A DNA stretch of 64,000 nt from Halanaerobium saccharolyticum (GCF_004362045.1 NZ_SNWX01000009.1:1083-65082); one strand, 5' to 3'; shown: positions 18,004 through 25,920, counted from the first letter of the stretch. Notes: generated by a model not told the origin, from the sequence alone. A program made the numbers and translations.

Positions 18004-18040
18004 AAAAAATCCTGATCTCTTTAAAAGAAAATCAGGATTC
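18004..18040 (-). terminator. Terminator after csgG
   Basis: On the minus strand AATCCTGAT pairs with ATCAGGATT around a CTTTTAAAGAG region and is followed by TTTTTTGC. It closes the curli operon. Confidence 0.8.
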
Positions 18041-18064
18041 TATAAATATTTTATTGTCAGCAAA

Positions 18065-18883
18065 TCAAATTACTCCCTGCTGATAAATTTTGAATACTGC
18101 TTCTTCTAACAGGGTTCTTATAATTAGATTAATAACTTCCTGTTTACCACGCCCGGTTTCGAATTCTACAATGTTATTGCCCATAAAGGAAAAGGCCTGA
18201 ACTCCAACTCGTTCTCCTTCAATTTTTCCTTTTAAACTCTCTGACCAGACTACCTCTCCAGTAGTAGAATCAAGTACTCTGATGTCAACAGCTGTAGTGG
18301 CCACAGCATATTCTTTGATGCCACCTAAACCACCGATGTTGAGGCCAAGTCCACCAGTATTTCTATCAACCTGATATTCTGTTATTGCACCCTGAATAAT
18401 ATAATCAGCGCCTATCATCTGACCAATACCGGGACCTTCATCTCCGGCAAGTCTTTCATTTGTCTTTAAATTTTGCTCATTCATAAAATCTCCAAAGTTA
18501 ACTCGGTCCAGCACCTTAAATTGGCGGGATCTTTTTAGAGCGGTGATCATCATATCTGTAGCACCCTGGGTAACTACCGCTGAACCTTCCTCCTTAATTT
18601 GTCCGGTCCGGTCAGCAATTGAGTAAACTGCTACAGCTGGTTTGTCTTCTCGCTCTGGAAGAGCAGCCAGCAGCTGAGTAGCAGGAGTCACATTGGGAGT
18701 GGAAGAAAGAATCGACTGATAATCTGCCAGAATTTCTTTCATCAGCTTTTCCGATTTTTCTGCCGCTAGATCTTCACCATGCTCACTACCCAATACGGCG
18801 GCAGAACTAATAATCAGCAAAGTTCCGGCCAGAAAAAATATAATAAAAAATGAAATAATAAATTTGTTTTTTAATTTCCCCAT
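18065..18883 (-). CDS. csgG: CsgG-family curli secretion channel
   Basis: 272 residues. A hydrophobic N-terminal signal (about 8-30) is followed by a CsgG domain (about 75-265): PAVAVYSIADRTGQ, a conserved QGATDMMITAL helix, the RSRQFKVLDR segment, GADYIIQGAITEY and the TTGEVVWSES strand. CsgG forms the nonameric outer-membrane pore that exports curli subunits. Unlike E. coli CsgG, no cysteine lies at the signal-peptide cleavage region, so it is not an obvious lipoprotein. Start ATG at 18883 follows AGGAGG. It is the last gene of the locus. Confidence 0.9.
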   Translation of the reverse strand: MGKLKNKFIISFFIIFFLAGTLLIISSAAVLGSEHGEDLAAEKSEKLMKEILADYQSILSSTPNVTPATQLLAALPEREDKPAVAVYSIADRTGQIKEEGSAVVTQGATDMMITALKRSRQFKVLDRVNFGDFMNEQNLKTNERLAGDEGPGIGQMIGADYIIQGAITEYQVDRNTGGLGLNIGGLGGIKEYAVATTAVDIRVLDSTTGEVVWSESLKGKIEGERVGVQAFSFMGNNIVEFETGRGKQEVINLIIRTLLEEAVFKIYQQGVI

Positions 18884-18973
18884 TTTCTAAACCTCCTTCA
18901 TTTAAATTAACTCCTATAATATTTTTTTCTATAATTAATTGTTCGAATTAAACTGGATTTTAAAGTGTTTGAA

Positions 18974-19489
18974 CTAAAAACCGATCATAAAACCGGTGCC
19001 AAAGTAGATTTCAGTCTCCTCAGAACCATTTTCTTCAGGATTGATTCCTTTAACTTCTGCAAAAATATTTTCGGTTATATTTACCCCGGCAAAAACCTGA
19101 TAATTGGCTCTACCTGTTACTTCTGCTCCGGCCCCAAAATAACCAAGTGGATGGGGCTCAAAGGCGAGTGAAATAAATCCTGCAAAGTCATCTTCTTCTC
19201 GCAGATAATATGCTTCCGAAATCAGCTTCAGGCCCCTTCCTCGTGTTCCTGTCAGCTGGTTTTCCAGTCTAAAACCAGGATTTAGCAGATTACCTTCAGA
19301 ACTGAAATTACTTAAAGTAACTCCAAATTTATGTTTTCGCGGCCCTAGTTCCTTTGCGTTTTCTGCCTCCAGCTGCTGAGAAGCCTCAATTAAAGCCAGT
19401 CTACTATCTAGATCTGACTGTGCCTGGACTGGATTGACTGATAAAACTAGAACTGAAACTATAATAATAAAAATTAATTTTACTCTCAT
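18974..19489 (-). CDS. Exported beta-rich protein of the curli locus, family not recognised
   Basis: 171 residues with a signal peptide ending near VQA-QSDL (about residue 24). After a short helical stretch (about 25-45) the chain is made of alternating strands ending in an aromatic residue (FGTGFMIGF), the shape of a small outer-membrane beta-barrel. It lies between csgF and csgG with similar spacing and a strong GGGGGA ribosome site, so it is probably co-expressed. I do not recognise it as CsgE, CsgC or CsgH. It might be a local accessory of the channel; this is inference from position only. Confidence 0.7.
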   Translation of the reverse strand: MRVKLIFIIIVSVLVLSVNPVQAQSDLDSRLALIEASQQLEAENAKELGPRKHKFGVTLSNFSSEGNLLNPGFRLENQLTGTRGRGLKLISEAYYLREEDDFAGFISLAFEPHPLGYFGAGAEVTGRANYQVFAGVNITENIFAEVKGINPEENGSEETEIYFGTGFMIGF

Positions 19490-19551
19490 AATATTATCCC
19501 CCTTTTCTTTTTCCGTTACTTAAATCCTATAAATCTATTTTTTTCTGAAAA

Positions 19552-19971
19552 TTAATAGTAATAGTCGTCAGCAGAATAGGTTACAATAGAAGTTTCTCCT
19601 GTATTAAGATCTGTAATTGTTAATGTTACATCTCCATTAGGCTCTTCAATAACAGAAATATCGAGATTTTCTGTCTGATAACTTTTTTCTATTACAGACT
19701 CCTCACCTGTGATTTGGTCAATTAATTCCCGCTGCATAGTACTCATCAGCCTTCTCTCAAAGCTTTCTTTAAACCTTTCTATTGGGTCTTCATCTTCTTC
19801 TACCAGACCATCCTGTTTTTCTGCTGTATTAATTGCTACCTGACGGGCATTGGGATTGTTAAAAGTCCTGAAGCTCCAGCTCATTGTATACTGGGAAGCC
19901 TGGACTGATGCAAACCCTCCCCAAAATAAAATGGTCACTAAGGTTAAGATGATAATCTTATTTCTCCTCAT
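19552..19971 (-). CDS. csgF: CsgF-family curli assembly factor
   Basis: 139 residues with a signal peptide (to about ASVQA, residue 25). The mature N-terminus, YTMSWSFRTFNNPNA, corresponds to the TFQFRNPNFGG region of E. coli CsgF that inserts in the CsgG pore. The C-terminal half, LDISVIEEPNGDVTLTITD with NTGETSIVTYS, matches the CsgF ending (DGQLQLNVTDRKTGQTSTI). CsgF couples secretion by CsgG to surface nucleation of curli. Start ATG at 19971 follows AGGAGG. Length is close to the E. coli protein (138 residues). Confidence 0.85.
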   Translation of the reverse strand: MRRNKIIILTLVTILFWGGFASVQASQYTMSWSFRTFNNPNARQVAINTAEKQDGLVEEDEDPIERFKESFERRLMSTMQRELIDQITGEESVIEKSYQTENLDISVIEEPNGDVTLTITDLNTGETSIVTYSADDYYY

Positions 19972-20002
19972 TTTTATTCCTCCTTCTTTAAGAATCTTTT
20001 CT

Positions 20003-20033
20003 AAAACCGCTGTAAATTTTACAGCGGTTTTAG
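20003..20033 (-). terminator. Hairpin between second curlin gene and csgF
   Basis: A perfect inverted repeat, AAAACCGCTGTAAA / TTTACAGCGGTTTT, with almost no loop and a TTTTAG end. It can act as a partial terminator or 3' mRNA stabiliser, lowering csgF and csgG expression relative to the curlin genes. Confidence 0.75.
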
Positions 20034-20054
20034 CTAAGATACTACTTTTTACTG

Positions 20055-20651
20055 CTATAATCCCAGCATAACTTCTAGATCTAAACCATTACCATACTGT
20101 TCAATATTAGCCTGATTATTATCGCCGATCTGTAAAACACCGGCAGTATTGTGATCACCATTTTGAGTTATCTGGCTTGAGTTATTTTGACCATATTGAG
20201 CACTGAAAGCCATATTGTTAAATCCATCTTGATCAATGTCATTAATATTATCAGAGCCAAACTGTTTGATCAGCGCTATATTATTTTCTCCGTGCTGGTT
20301 AATCTCTGCAGTATTACTGCTGCCAAACTGTTTGATTCCTGCTCTATTTCTACCACTTTGATAAATTGCACCCTGGTTATGGCTTCCGTATTGATAAATA
20401 TAGGCTTCCTGATCCATCTCGAAATATCCAGAACCCGGGCCAGCTTCTCCACCAGATCCATTATCCTGTCCGGGATTATCTTCTCCTTCGTCTAAAAAAG
20501 GATTATAGCTGCCGTTAAATTCTCCCTGACCGGGATATTCGAACTCTACCTCTGGATTTCCTGGTGGAGCCTGGGCTAGAGCAATACCACTTAAAATCAT
20601 TACCGCCGTCATTATCACGGCAAGTATGATTAATTTATTATTATCTAACAT
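20055..20651 (-). CDS. Curlin-repeat protein (CsgB-like minor subunit candidate)
   Basis: 198 residues. Signal peptide (to about ALA-QAPP, residue 27), a proline/glycine/acid-rich linker (about 28-80) and then about six curlin repeats of 22-23 residues (about 83-190), each with a Q-x-G-x-x-N core such as IYQYGSHNQG, IKQFGSSNTA and ITQNGDHNTA. It ends in a non-repeat hydrophobic tail (LDLEVMLGL). The odd N-terminal linker and tail make it the better candidate for a nucleator or anchor; the purely repetitive neighbour at 20857-21567 is the likely major fibre subunit. Start ATG at 20651 follows GGAGGTG. CsgB identity is inference. Confidence 0.85.
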   Translation of the reverse strand: MLDNNKLIILAVIMTAVMILSGIALAQAPPGNPEVEFEYPGQGEFNGSYNPFLDEGEDNPGQDNGSGGEAGPGSGYFEMDQEAYIYQYGSHNQGAIYQSGRNRAGIKQFGSSNTAEINQHGENNIALIKQFGSDNINDIDQDGFNNMAFSAQYGQNNSSQITQNGDHNTAGVLQIGDNNQANIEQYGNGLDLEVMLGL

Positions 20652-20784
20652 TTAAACACCTCCTGCATAGAACATAATCACTAGTAAAACATAATTAATA
20701 ATTAAAAAAAGCCTGAATATTTATTTAGCTAATATATCCAGACAACTTCTACAATTTAATAAATAAACTTAATCTAGACTAATA

Positions 20785-20834
20785 AATTACTGGATCTCGG
20801 GAATATATATCCCCGAGATATTTGACCAGTAATT
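20785..20834 (-). terminator. Strong two-part hairpin between the curlin genes
   Basis: On the minus strand AAATTACTGG pairs with CCAGTAATTT and, inside it, ATCTCGGG pairs with CCCGAGAT. It follows the first curlin gene by about 20 bases. It could terminate most transcripts or protect the upstream mRNA, giving an excess of the major subunit. Confidence 0.75.
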
Positions 20835-20856
20835 TAATAGCTAATGATTAATCATA

Positions 20857-21567
20857 TTAATTTTGAATAATTGTTGCTCCGTTATTATTACCTGATTGTG
20901 TTATATTCGCATCATTATTGTTGCTTGACTGGTTAACAAAACCAGCATTTCCAAAACCAGATTGTACAACATCAGCATTATTATGCTCAGCAGACTGCAT
21001 AACAAACGCAAAGTTGGAATCTCCAGCTTGAGTTACTTGAGAAAAGTTATATTTACCAGTTGCTTTTTGATGAGATACATTCCACTCCCCATACTGATAA
21101 GCACGCTGTTCATTAACTACACCCTCGTCCATATTCTGAGTTGCAGTATTATAATTTCCATCTTGATAAATTCTGGCATATTGACCCTGCTGACCAAATG
21201 ACTGAGCAGCAAAGTTGCCGTTTCCAGTTTGATCAATATCTCCTGTACTACCAGAACCAACCCCCCAGAGACCTTGAGTTTGATAAGCCTTGTTATAAGA
21301 ACCCTCTGAATTTATTGTTAAAACACTATTGGCACCATAAGCTTCCTGTCCTGCCAGGTTTGAATTACCAGACTGGAAAATAGTACCATAGTGGTTGCCT
21401 TGATCATAAGATGCTTTATTATCTGAATCCTGCATGATATAGGCTCCATTGTTGCTTCCTTCCTGATCAACATCTCCATAATTATCCTGAGCCATCACAG
21501 CTGAACCCATACCTACTACTAAAAATACCACTAAAGCTAATACAAAAAATCTTTTATTAAGTTTCAT
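20857..21567 (-). CDS. Curlin-repeat protein (CsgA-like major fibre subunit candidate)
   Basis: 236 residues. Signal peptide (to about VMA-QDNY, residue 26) followed by about ten curlin-type repeats to the very C-terminus. Unit cores include VDQEGSNNGA, IFQSGNSNLA, IDQTGNGNFA, ITQSGNNNGA, rich in Asn, Gln, Gly and Ser and nearly devoid of Lys and Arg. Each unit should form one beta-strand-loop-strand layer of an amyloid beta-solenoid. It is the first gene of the locus, with an AGGAGG-type site and an unusually long leader (21568-21823). Length is larger than E. coli CsgA (151 residues, five repeats). Confidence 0.88.
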   Translation of the reverse strand: MKLNKRFFVLALVVFLVVGMGSAVMAQDNYGDVDQEGSNNGAYIMQDSDNKASYDQGNHYGTIFQSGNSNLAGQEAYGANSVLTINSEGSYNKAYQTQGLWGVGSGSTGDIDQTGNGNFAAQSFGQQGQYARIYQDGNYNTATQNMDEGVVNEQRAYQYGEWNVSHQKATGKYNFSQVTQAGDSNFAFVMQSAEHNNADVVQSGFGNAGFVNQSSNNNDANITQSGNNNGATIIQN

Positions 21568-21823
21568 TTTTTTTCCTCCTTTTTGGTTTTGTTGCCTTTT
21601 TGGTCGGTTTCACCCTGACTCCCCGCCACTCCATTGGTGACCAGTTAAAAAACAGCGGATCAGCATCTCCAAAAAAAAGACTTTTCCCTACTCGTTTTCT
21701 ACTCTTCTCCTCTGAAACTTGTGTTTCTTTAAGCTAGTATTTTGGATCATTTTGGAACTGCTTTTTTAACCACCTCCTAAATATTTTTCTCTTTCTATTT
21801 TTTTGTTGTTTGTCGTTATTTAT
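21568..21823 (-). promoter_or_regulatory. Long leader of the first curlin gene
   Basis: If the promoter at 21824-21852 is used, the transcript carries about 250 bases before the start codon. The leader holds an isolated AGGAGGTGG (about 21771-21779) with no long ORF after it. A GC-rich patch near 21605-21655 can fold (GGTCACC with GGTGA, and CACC with GGAGTG). An 18-codon ORF beginning MLIRCFLTGHQW (about 21688-21632) also covers that patch, preceded by TTTGGAG. It does not match a riboswitch class I know. Either a structured RNA or a leader peptide is possible. Confidence 0.4.
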
Positions 21824-21852
21824 ACTATAGCAATCTACTCAACTTTTAGCAA
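21824..21852 (-). promoter_or_regulatory. Probable sigma-A promoter of the curli operon
   Basis: On the minus strand TTGCTA, 17 bases, TATAGT. It is the best-placed pair between the SARP gene and the first curlin gene; the -35 is imperfect, as expected for an activator-dependent promoter. Confidence 0.45.
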
Positions 21853-21928
21853 TAATAATAACTGTTCTAATTAAATATCACGGTAAATGTCATTTGATTA
21901 TACCTTAATTAAGTCCTAATTTAGGCAT

Positions 21929-21955
21929 AAAAAAACACCGCTCAAAGGCGGCATT
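21929..21955 (-). terminator. Terminator of the SARP-type regulator gene
   Basis: On the minus strand GCCGC-CTTTGA-GCGGT followed by GTTTTTTTATG, 24 bases after the stop codon of the regulator gene. Confidence 0.8.
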
Positions 21956-21978
21956 TCAATGATAATTGAAGTCAAATA

Positions 21979-23133
21979 TTAAATTTTTTGATAGCTGTAG
22001 CTAATACTGGTTTCAGCAGGAGAAAAATTATCATTATAGACTTTTCTGATCCTTTTTAAAATTTTATCCACTGCTTCTGGAACTATGTCCACCAGCAAAA
22101 TTAAATAATAGCGGGGTTTCCAGCAGGTAACCACATCATTTTCTCTCAGGTTTTTATTAATCGTATTCCGCAGTATTTTTTCAGCCTTAGTTAACTTTGC
22201 GGGAGATTGAGTCCCATTGATTTTAAGATGAACAAGGTAAATGTCTTTATCTGTGCGCTTGCTTCTCCTTTTTTCCAGAGAATAAATACTGGAAAAAGTC
22301 ATGGGGCCGCATTCAAAAGTTTCACCTCGACACAGTTTGTTGTTTTCCAGTATATCAGCTGGATTTTCGCTGATATCTGCCTGAAAAAAATTATTAATTT
22401 CGGTATTTAAATTTTCAGGCATCGGCAAATTGGTATTTTTTAGATAGAGCATAGCCTCTTCTGTTTTCGTTAAGGCCAGATCAGGTCTACCTGATTTTTT
22501 ATAGCCTTCAATTAGACCTGTATAAAAATCAACACAGAGAGGATTAAGCTGCAGAGCTTCTTCATAGATATCAATTGCTCTCTCATAATCTTTTTGCTCC
22601 ATCAGAATCATTCCTGCCTGAGTCACAGCTTCCTTGTACAATTCCTGATACTTTTCTCGCAGTTTATTGATCTTAACATTTGTCAGCTGCTGATTTTCTA
22701 AAAACTTACCTTTATATAAATTAACCGCTTCCTGATAAAAATTTAAAGAACTATGTTTTTCCTTCACTCCTTTTGCTTTTTTGATCATCCCACTAAAATA
22801 TTCAGTATCCAGCCAGAAATGACTCTGGGGATTAAAAAGATATCCTCCCTGATCACTCAAAATAAATTTGCTGTTTGTAAACTTCAAATCTTTGCGCAGC
22901 CTATAGACAAGAGCCCGTAAAGACTGGTGTGGTTCAACATTTTCCTCCAGATCCAGCTCCTTAATCAACTCATTATCAGTCACCTTATTCCCCTTGTTAA
23001 ACAATAGATGTAAAAATAATCGCCATCTTTTATTTAAATACTTGTTTTCCCCGGAGAAAAGAATCTCATTTTCTCCCCTGACTAAAAAATTTCCCAGAGT
23101 ATAGATATACAATTTACGATAGTGAACAGTCAT
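21979..23133 (-). CDS. SARP/BTAD-type transcriptional activator
   Basis: 384 residues. An OmpR-like winged helix (about 8-105: RWRLFLHLLFNKG, then SLRALVYRLRKDLK and the wing GGYLFNP) is followed by a bacterial transcriptional activator (BTAD) TPR domain (about 108-245, with YERAIDIYEEALQLNP) and an unassigned C-terminal domain (about 265-380) of ferredoxin-like or cyclase-like pattern without GGDEF. Such proteins bind direct repeats at promoters and recruit polymerase. It is the nearest regulator to the curli operon, in the same direction and just upstream, so control of curli is plausible but inferred. Start ATG at 23133 follows GGGGG. Confidence 0.75.
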   Translation of the reverse strand: MTVHYRKLYIYTLGNFLVRGENEILFSGENKYLNKRWRLFLHLLFNKGNKVTDNELIKELDLEENVEPHQSLRALVYRLRKDLKFTNSKFILSDQGGYLFNPQSHFWLDTEYFSGMIKKAKGVKEKHSSLNFYQEAVNLYKGKFLENQQLTNVKINKLREKYQELYKEAVTQAGMILMEQKDYERAIDIYEEALQLNPLCVDFYTGLIEGYKKSGRPDLALTKTEEAMLYLKNTNLPMPENLNTEINNFFQADISENPADILENNKLCRGETFECGPMTFSSIYSLEKRRSKRTDKDIYLVHLKINGTQSPAKLTKAEKILRNTINKNLRENDVVTCWKPRYYLILLVDIVPEAVDKILKRIRKVYNDNFSPAETSISYSYQKI

Positions 23134-23202
23134 CTCTTACCCCCTCTGCCTTCTCCAGTTCCCAATCCTGTAGTTAAAATTTGAACTTATTCAATTTTAA
23201 GC

Positions 23203-24621
23203 TTAAAGTATTGGTGACAAAAGCCGGGAAACAGATTCCCTGAGCTTCATGGTCCAGCCTCTATTTTCATAAAGTTCCTTTGTGATCTCCTGAGAATACT
23301 TTAAATCTTCCTCAAAAAGTTGGTCGTGATATTCGGCTCTTTCCCTGTCATAAATAAAGGCATTGATTTCGAAATTGAGTTTAAAACTGCGGACATCCAT
23401 ATTGGTGGTTCCAATTGAAAGCACCCGACCGTCAATACAGATTGTCTTGCTGTGGAGAAAACCTTTAGTATAGTGATAACAGCGGGCCCCGGCTTCTAAA
23501 AGCTGACCGACAAAAGAATTATTGGCTGCATAAACAAAAGGATGATCCCCCCGGTCAGGAACCATAATTTTAACCTCAACTCCCGCACGAGAAGCCAGCA
23601 TTAAGGCCTCCAGCATTGACTGGTCAGGAATAAAATACGGGGTTTGAATATAAATTGTCTCTTCTGCCTCATAAATCATCTTTAAAAACATTGCCTTAAT
23701 TTCTTCTTCTCTGGAGTCAGGACCACTGCTTACAATCTGCAGCGCAGAATCACCTTTGTATTTTTTTTCAGGAAAATATTTTTCCTCTGCCAGCAGATCA
23801 TCACCTGAGGCAAAATTCCAGTCCAGCAAAAAACGATACTGCTGACTGTCAACACTCTCTCCCTTAATTTTTAGGTGAGTATCCCGCCAGTCTCCAAATC
23901 GTTTAGAACGGCCTAGATATTCATCACCGATATTAATTCCGCCGAGATAACCTACCTGACCGTCAATAATTACATTTTTGCGGTGATTTCTATAATTGAT
24001 ATCCAGCACAAAAGGAGCAAAGGAAACAACTTCTCCGCCAGCATCTTCTAAATTGACAATAGCATAACGTGAAAGATTGCGGCAGCCCATTTTATCATAG
24101 AGCAGCCTCACTTCTACCCCTTCTGCTGCCTTTTTAGTCAAAATTCGCATAAATTCGTTTCCCAGCTGATCATTATTGATTATAAAATAATTGGCATGAA
24201 TAAATTTCTCTGCCTTTTTAAAATCCTGAAAAAGATCTTTAAACTTTTCCTCTCCATTTTTGTATATTTTAAGCTGATTATATCCGATTTCTGCCGGGAG
24301 ATCACTCTGAATACCGAGCCTCATAATGCTCTGTTCCAGATGATCAAATCCTGCCTTCTGTTCCTCGGCAGTCCGCTTAAAATATTTAAGTCTATTATTT
24401 TTAAGTTCATCTGCCTGCTGTTTGCGCTGATAAACCCTTCTTTTTTTAGGGGTAAGCCCAAAAAAGAGATAGAGTATAAAACCGAGCACCGGAATCAGAG
24501 TTAAAATCAGGAGCCAGGCCCAGGTTGCAGTGGGATCCTTTCTTTCAAAAAAAATCAGCAGAACTATAAAAATTATATTCAAAATTAAGATTCCAGTTGG
24601 TAAAAAAGATAAAAAATTCAT
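23203..24621 (-). CDS. cls: Cardiolipin synthase
   Basis: 472 residues. Two N-terminal membrane helices (about 5-25 and 33-55, the second ending FGLTPKKRR) and two phospholipase D domains, each with a full HKD motif: HRKNVIID (about 217) and HSKTICIDG (about 394), each followed by GGINIGDEY or GTTNMDVRS. It joins two phosphatidylglycerols to cardiolipin and glycerol at the inner membrane. Length matches the 480-residue Cls family. Start ATG at 24621 follows GAGGGG. The gene sits 19 bp downstream of the HD-GYP gene, suggesting co-transcription. Confidence 0.93.
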   Translation of the reverse strand: MNFLSFLPTGILILNIIFIVLLIFFERKDPTATWAWLLILTLIPVLGFILYLFFGLTPKKRRVYQRKQQADELKNNRLKYFKRTAEEQKAGFDHLEQSIMRLGIQSDLPAEIGYNQLKIYKNGEEKFKDLFQDFKKAEKFIHANYFIINNDQLGNEFMRILTKKAAEGVEVRLLYDKMGCRNLSRYAIVNLEDAGGEVVSFAPFVLDINYRNHRKNVIIDGQVGYLGGINIGDEYLGRSKRFGDWRDTHLKIKGESVDSQQYRFLLDWNFASGDDLLAEEKYFPEKKYKGDSALQIVSSGPDSREEEIKAMFLKMIYEAEETIYIQTPYFIPDQSMLEALMLASRAGVEVKIMVPDRGDHPFVYAANNSFVGQLLEAGARCYHYTKGFLHSKTICIDGRVLSIGTTNMDVRSFKLNFEINAFIYDRERAEYHDQLFEEDLKYSQEITKELYENRGWTMKLRESVSRLLSPIL

Positions 24622-24640
24622 AAAATCCCCTCAAAATAAT

Positions 24641-25672
24641 TTATTCTTTTAATTTTACAGCTTTTTCTGCTTCTTCAACATCTTTAACCAGGCTTATAAT
24701 ACTCAGTTCACTTTCGTCATTAAGATCAATATAATTTTCGTCAACCCTGACAATTGGTGATTCTGGATTCCGGGAGTTGATAAAAACAATTACCGCTCTC
24801 TCTCCATTACTCAATTCTACCTGATCACCGATTAAAGAATAAGGGATTTTTTCGATAAAAAGTGATTTTAACTTATGATCAAAGGAATTAAAATCTTCTT
24901 CCAGCATTTTAACAGCGGCAAAAGGTGAAACTGATTTCTGGTAGGGACGATCGGTAGTTACCGCATCAAAGGTATCACAGATGGCGATGATTCTCCCAAA
25001 AAGAGGAATTTTTTTGCCTTTTAATCCCAGGGGATAACCGCTGCCGTCATATCTTTCGTGATGAGTTAAAATCCCGGCCATAATACTTTTGGAAAAGCGG
25101 TTGCTTTTTTTAAGCAGCTGATAACCATACTGGGAATGCTTTTTTGCTTCTTCGTATTCTTCCTCTGTCAGAGCTTCTGGTTTATTTAAAATCGCTTTTT
25201 TTATTTTACTTTTGCCAATATCATGCAGCAGAGCAGCAGTCGTCAGGTTGCTGAGTCTGCCTTCATTTAAATGCAGCCATTTACCAAATTTATTGGCCAA
25301 AATACCCACATGTAAGGAATGAGAATATGTATAATTATCAATATCACGGGTCATTTTTAAAGTATCTTCCAGATCAAGATAATCAGAGATTTCCATTGCC
25401 TCTTCGGAGAGGCTTTTTACTGTTTTAAAGTCAACCTTTTTCATATAATAAGCTTTTTTATAAGTTTCCGAAAAATCTTCCAGGTTCTGCTGATACTTTT
25501 CTCTGGCGATTTTTTTCTTATTTATCTTCTCTTTTATTTCTTTTTCTGTTTTAACTTTAATTTCTTTAATATCCATATTTTTTAATTGTGCAATCAGACG
25601 CCTGTTAAGCTCAGTCCCGGGAGGGATTAAGACTCCTCCAAACTCACTTCGTACTTCCTCATCAATTATCAT
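24641..25672 (-). CDS. HD-GYP domain c-di-GMP phosphodiesterase
   Basis: At least 343 residues. An N-terminal DUF3391-like segment, a helical linker (55-120), then HD-GYP (about 120-285) with HSLHVG, LLHDIGKSK, HHERYDGSGYPLG and ICDTFDAV, and a small C-terminal beta domain (290-340). The ATG at 25672 has no ribosome site. In frame upstream is VKVEDLKSGM, the conserved start of this family, reaching back to ATT ATT TCT at 25717-25709, three to six bases after GGAGAGG. No ATG, GTG or TTG is available there, so initiation at AUU (25714) is possible. A -10 TATAAT lies at 25757-25762. Confidence 0.88.
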   Translation of the reverse strand: MIIDEEVRSEFGGVLIPPGTELNRRLIAQLKNMDIKEIKVKTEKEIKEKINKKKIAREKYQQNLEDFSETYKKAYYMKKVDFKTVKSLSEEAMEISDYLDLEDTLKMTRDIDNYTYSHSLHVGILANKFGKWLHLNEGRLSNLTTAALLHDIGKSKIKKAILNKPEALTEEEYEEAKKHSQYGYQLLKKSNRFSKSIMAGILTHHERYDGSGYPLGLKGKKIPLFGRIIAICDTFDAVTTDRPYQKSVSPFAAVKMLEEDFNSFDHKLKSLFIEKIPYSLIGDQVELSNGERAVIVFINSRNPESPIVRVDENYIDLNDESELSIISLVKDVEEAEKAVKLKE

Positions 25673-25920
25673 TCCACTTTTTAAATCTTCTACTTTTACT
25701 TTGTTTTCAGAAATAATAACCCTCTCCTTTCTCAGGATTACCTGGTATATTCAATATTATAACATTTTATCCCTAAAACAACAATAAACTGACAGATTTA
25801 AATCCTCTGCATTTCCCGGCGGCCAGAGGCAGCGGGTTTCTATCGCCCGGGCTTTTTTGAATAATCCTAAATATTAATCCTGGATGAGGCAGCTTCTTCT
25901 GTAATTACCATCCTGTCAAT

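Noticed and set aside
20187-21383. Long plus-strand open frames across the curlin genes
   Set aside because: They mirror the repetitive Asn/Gln/Gly codons of the minus-strand genes, lack ribosome sites and encode no sensible protein.
20055-21567. Curlin repeats considered as a CRISPR-like or other DNA repeat array
   Set aside because: The periodicity is in the encoded protein (22-23 residues) with strong codon variation; there are no exact DNA repeats with unique spacers.
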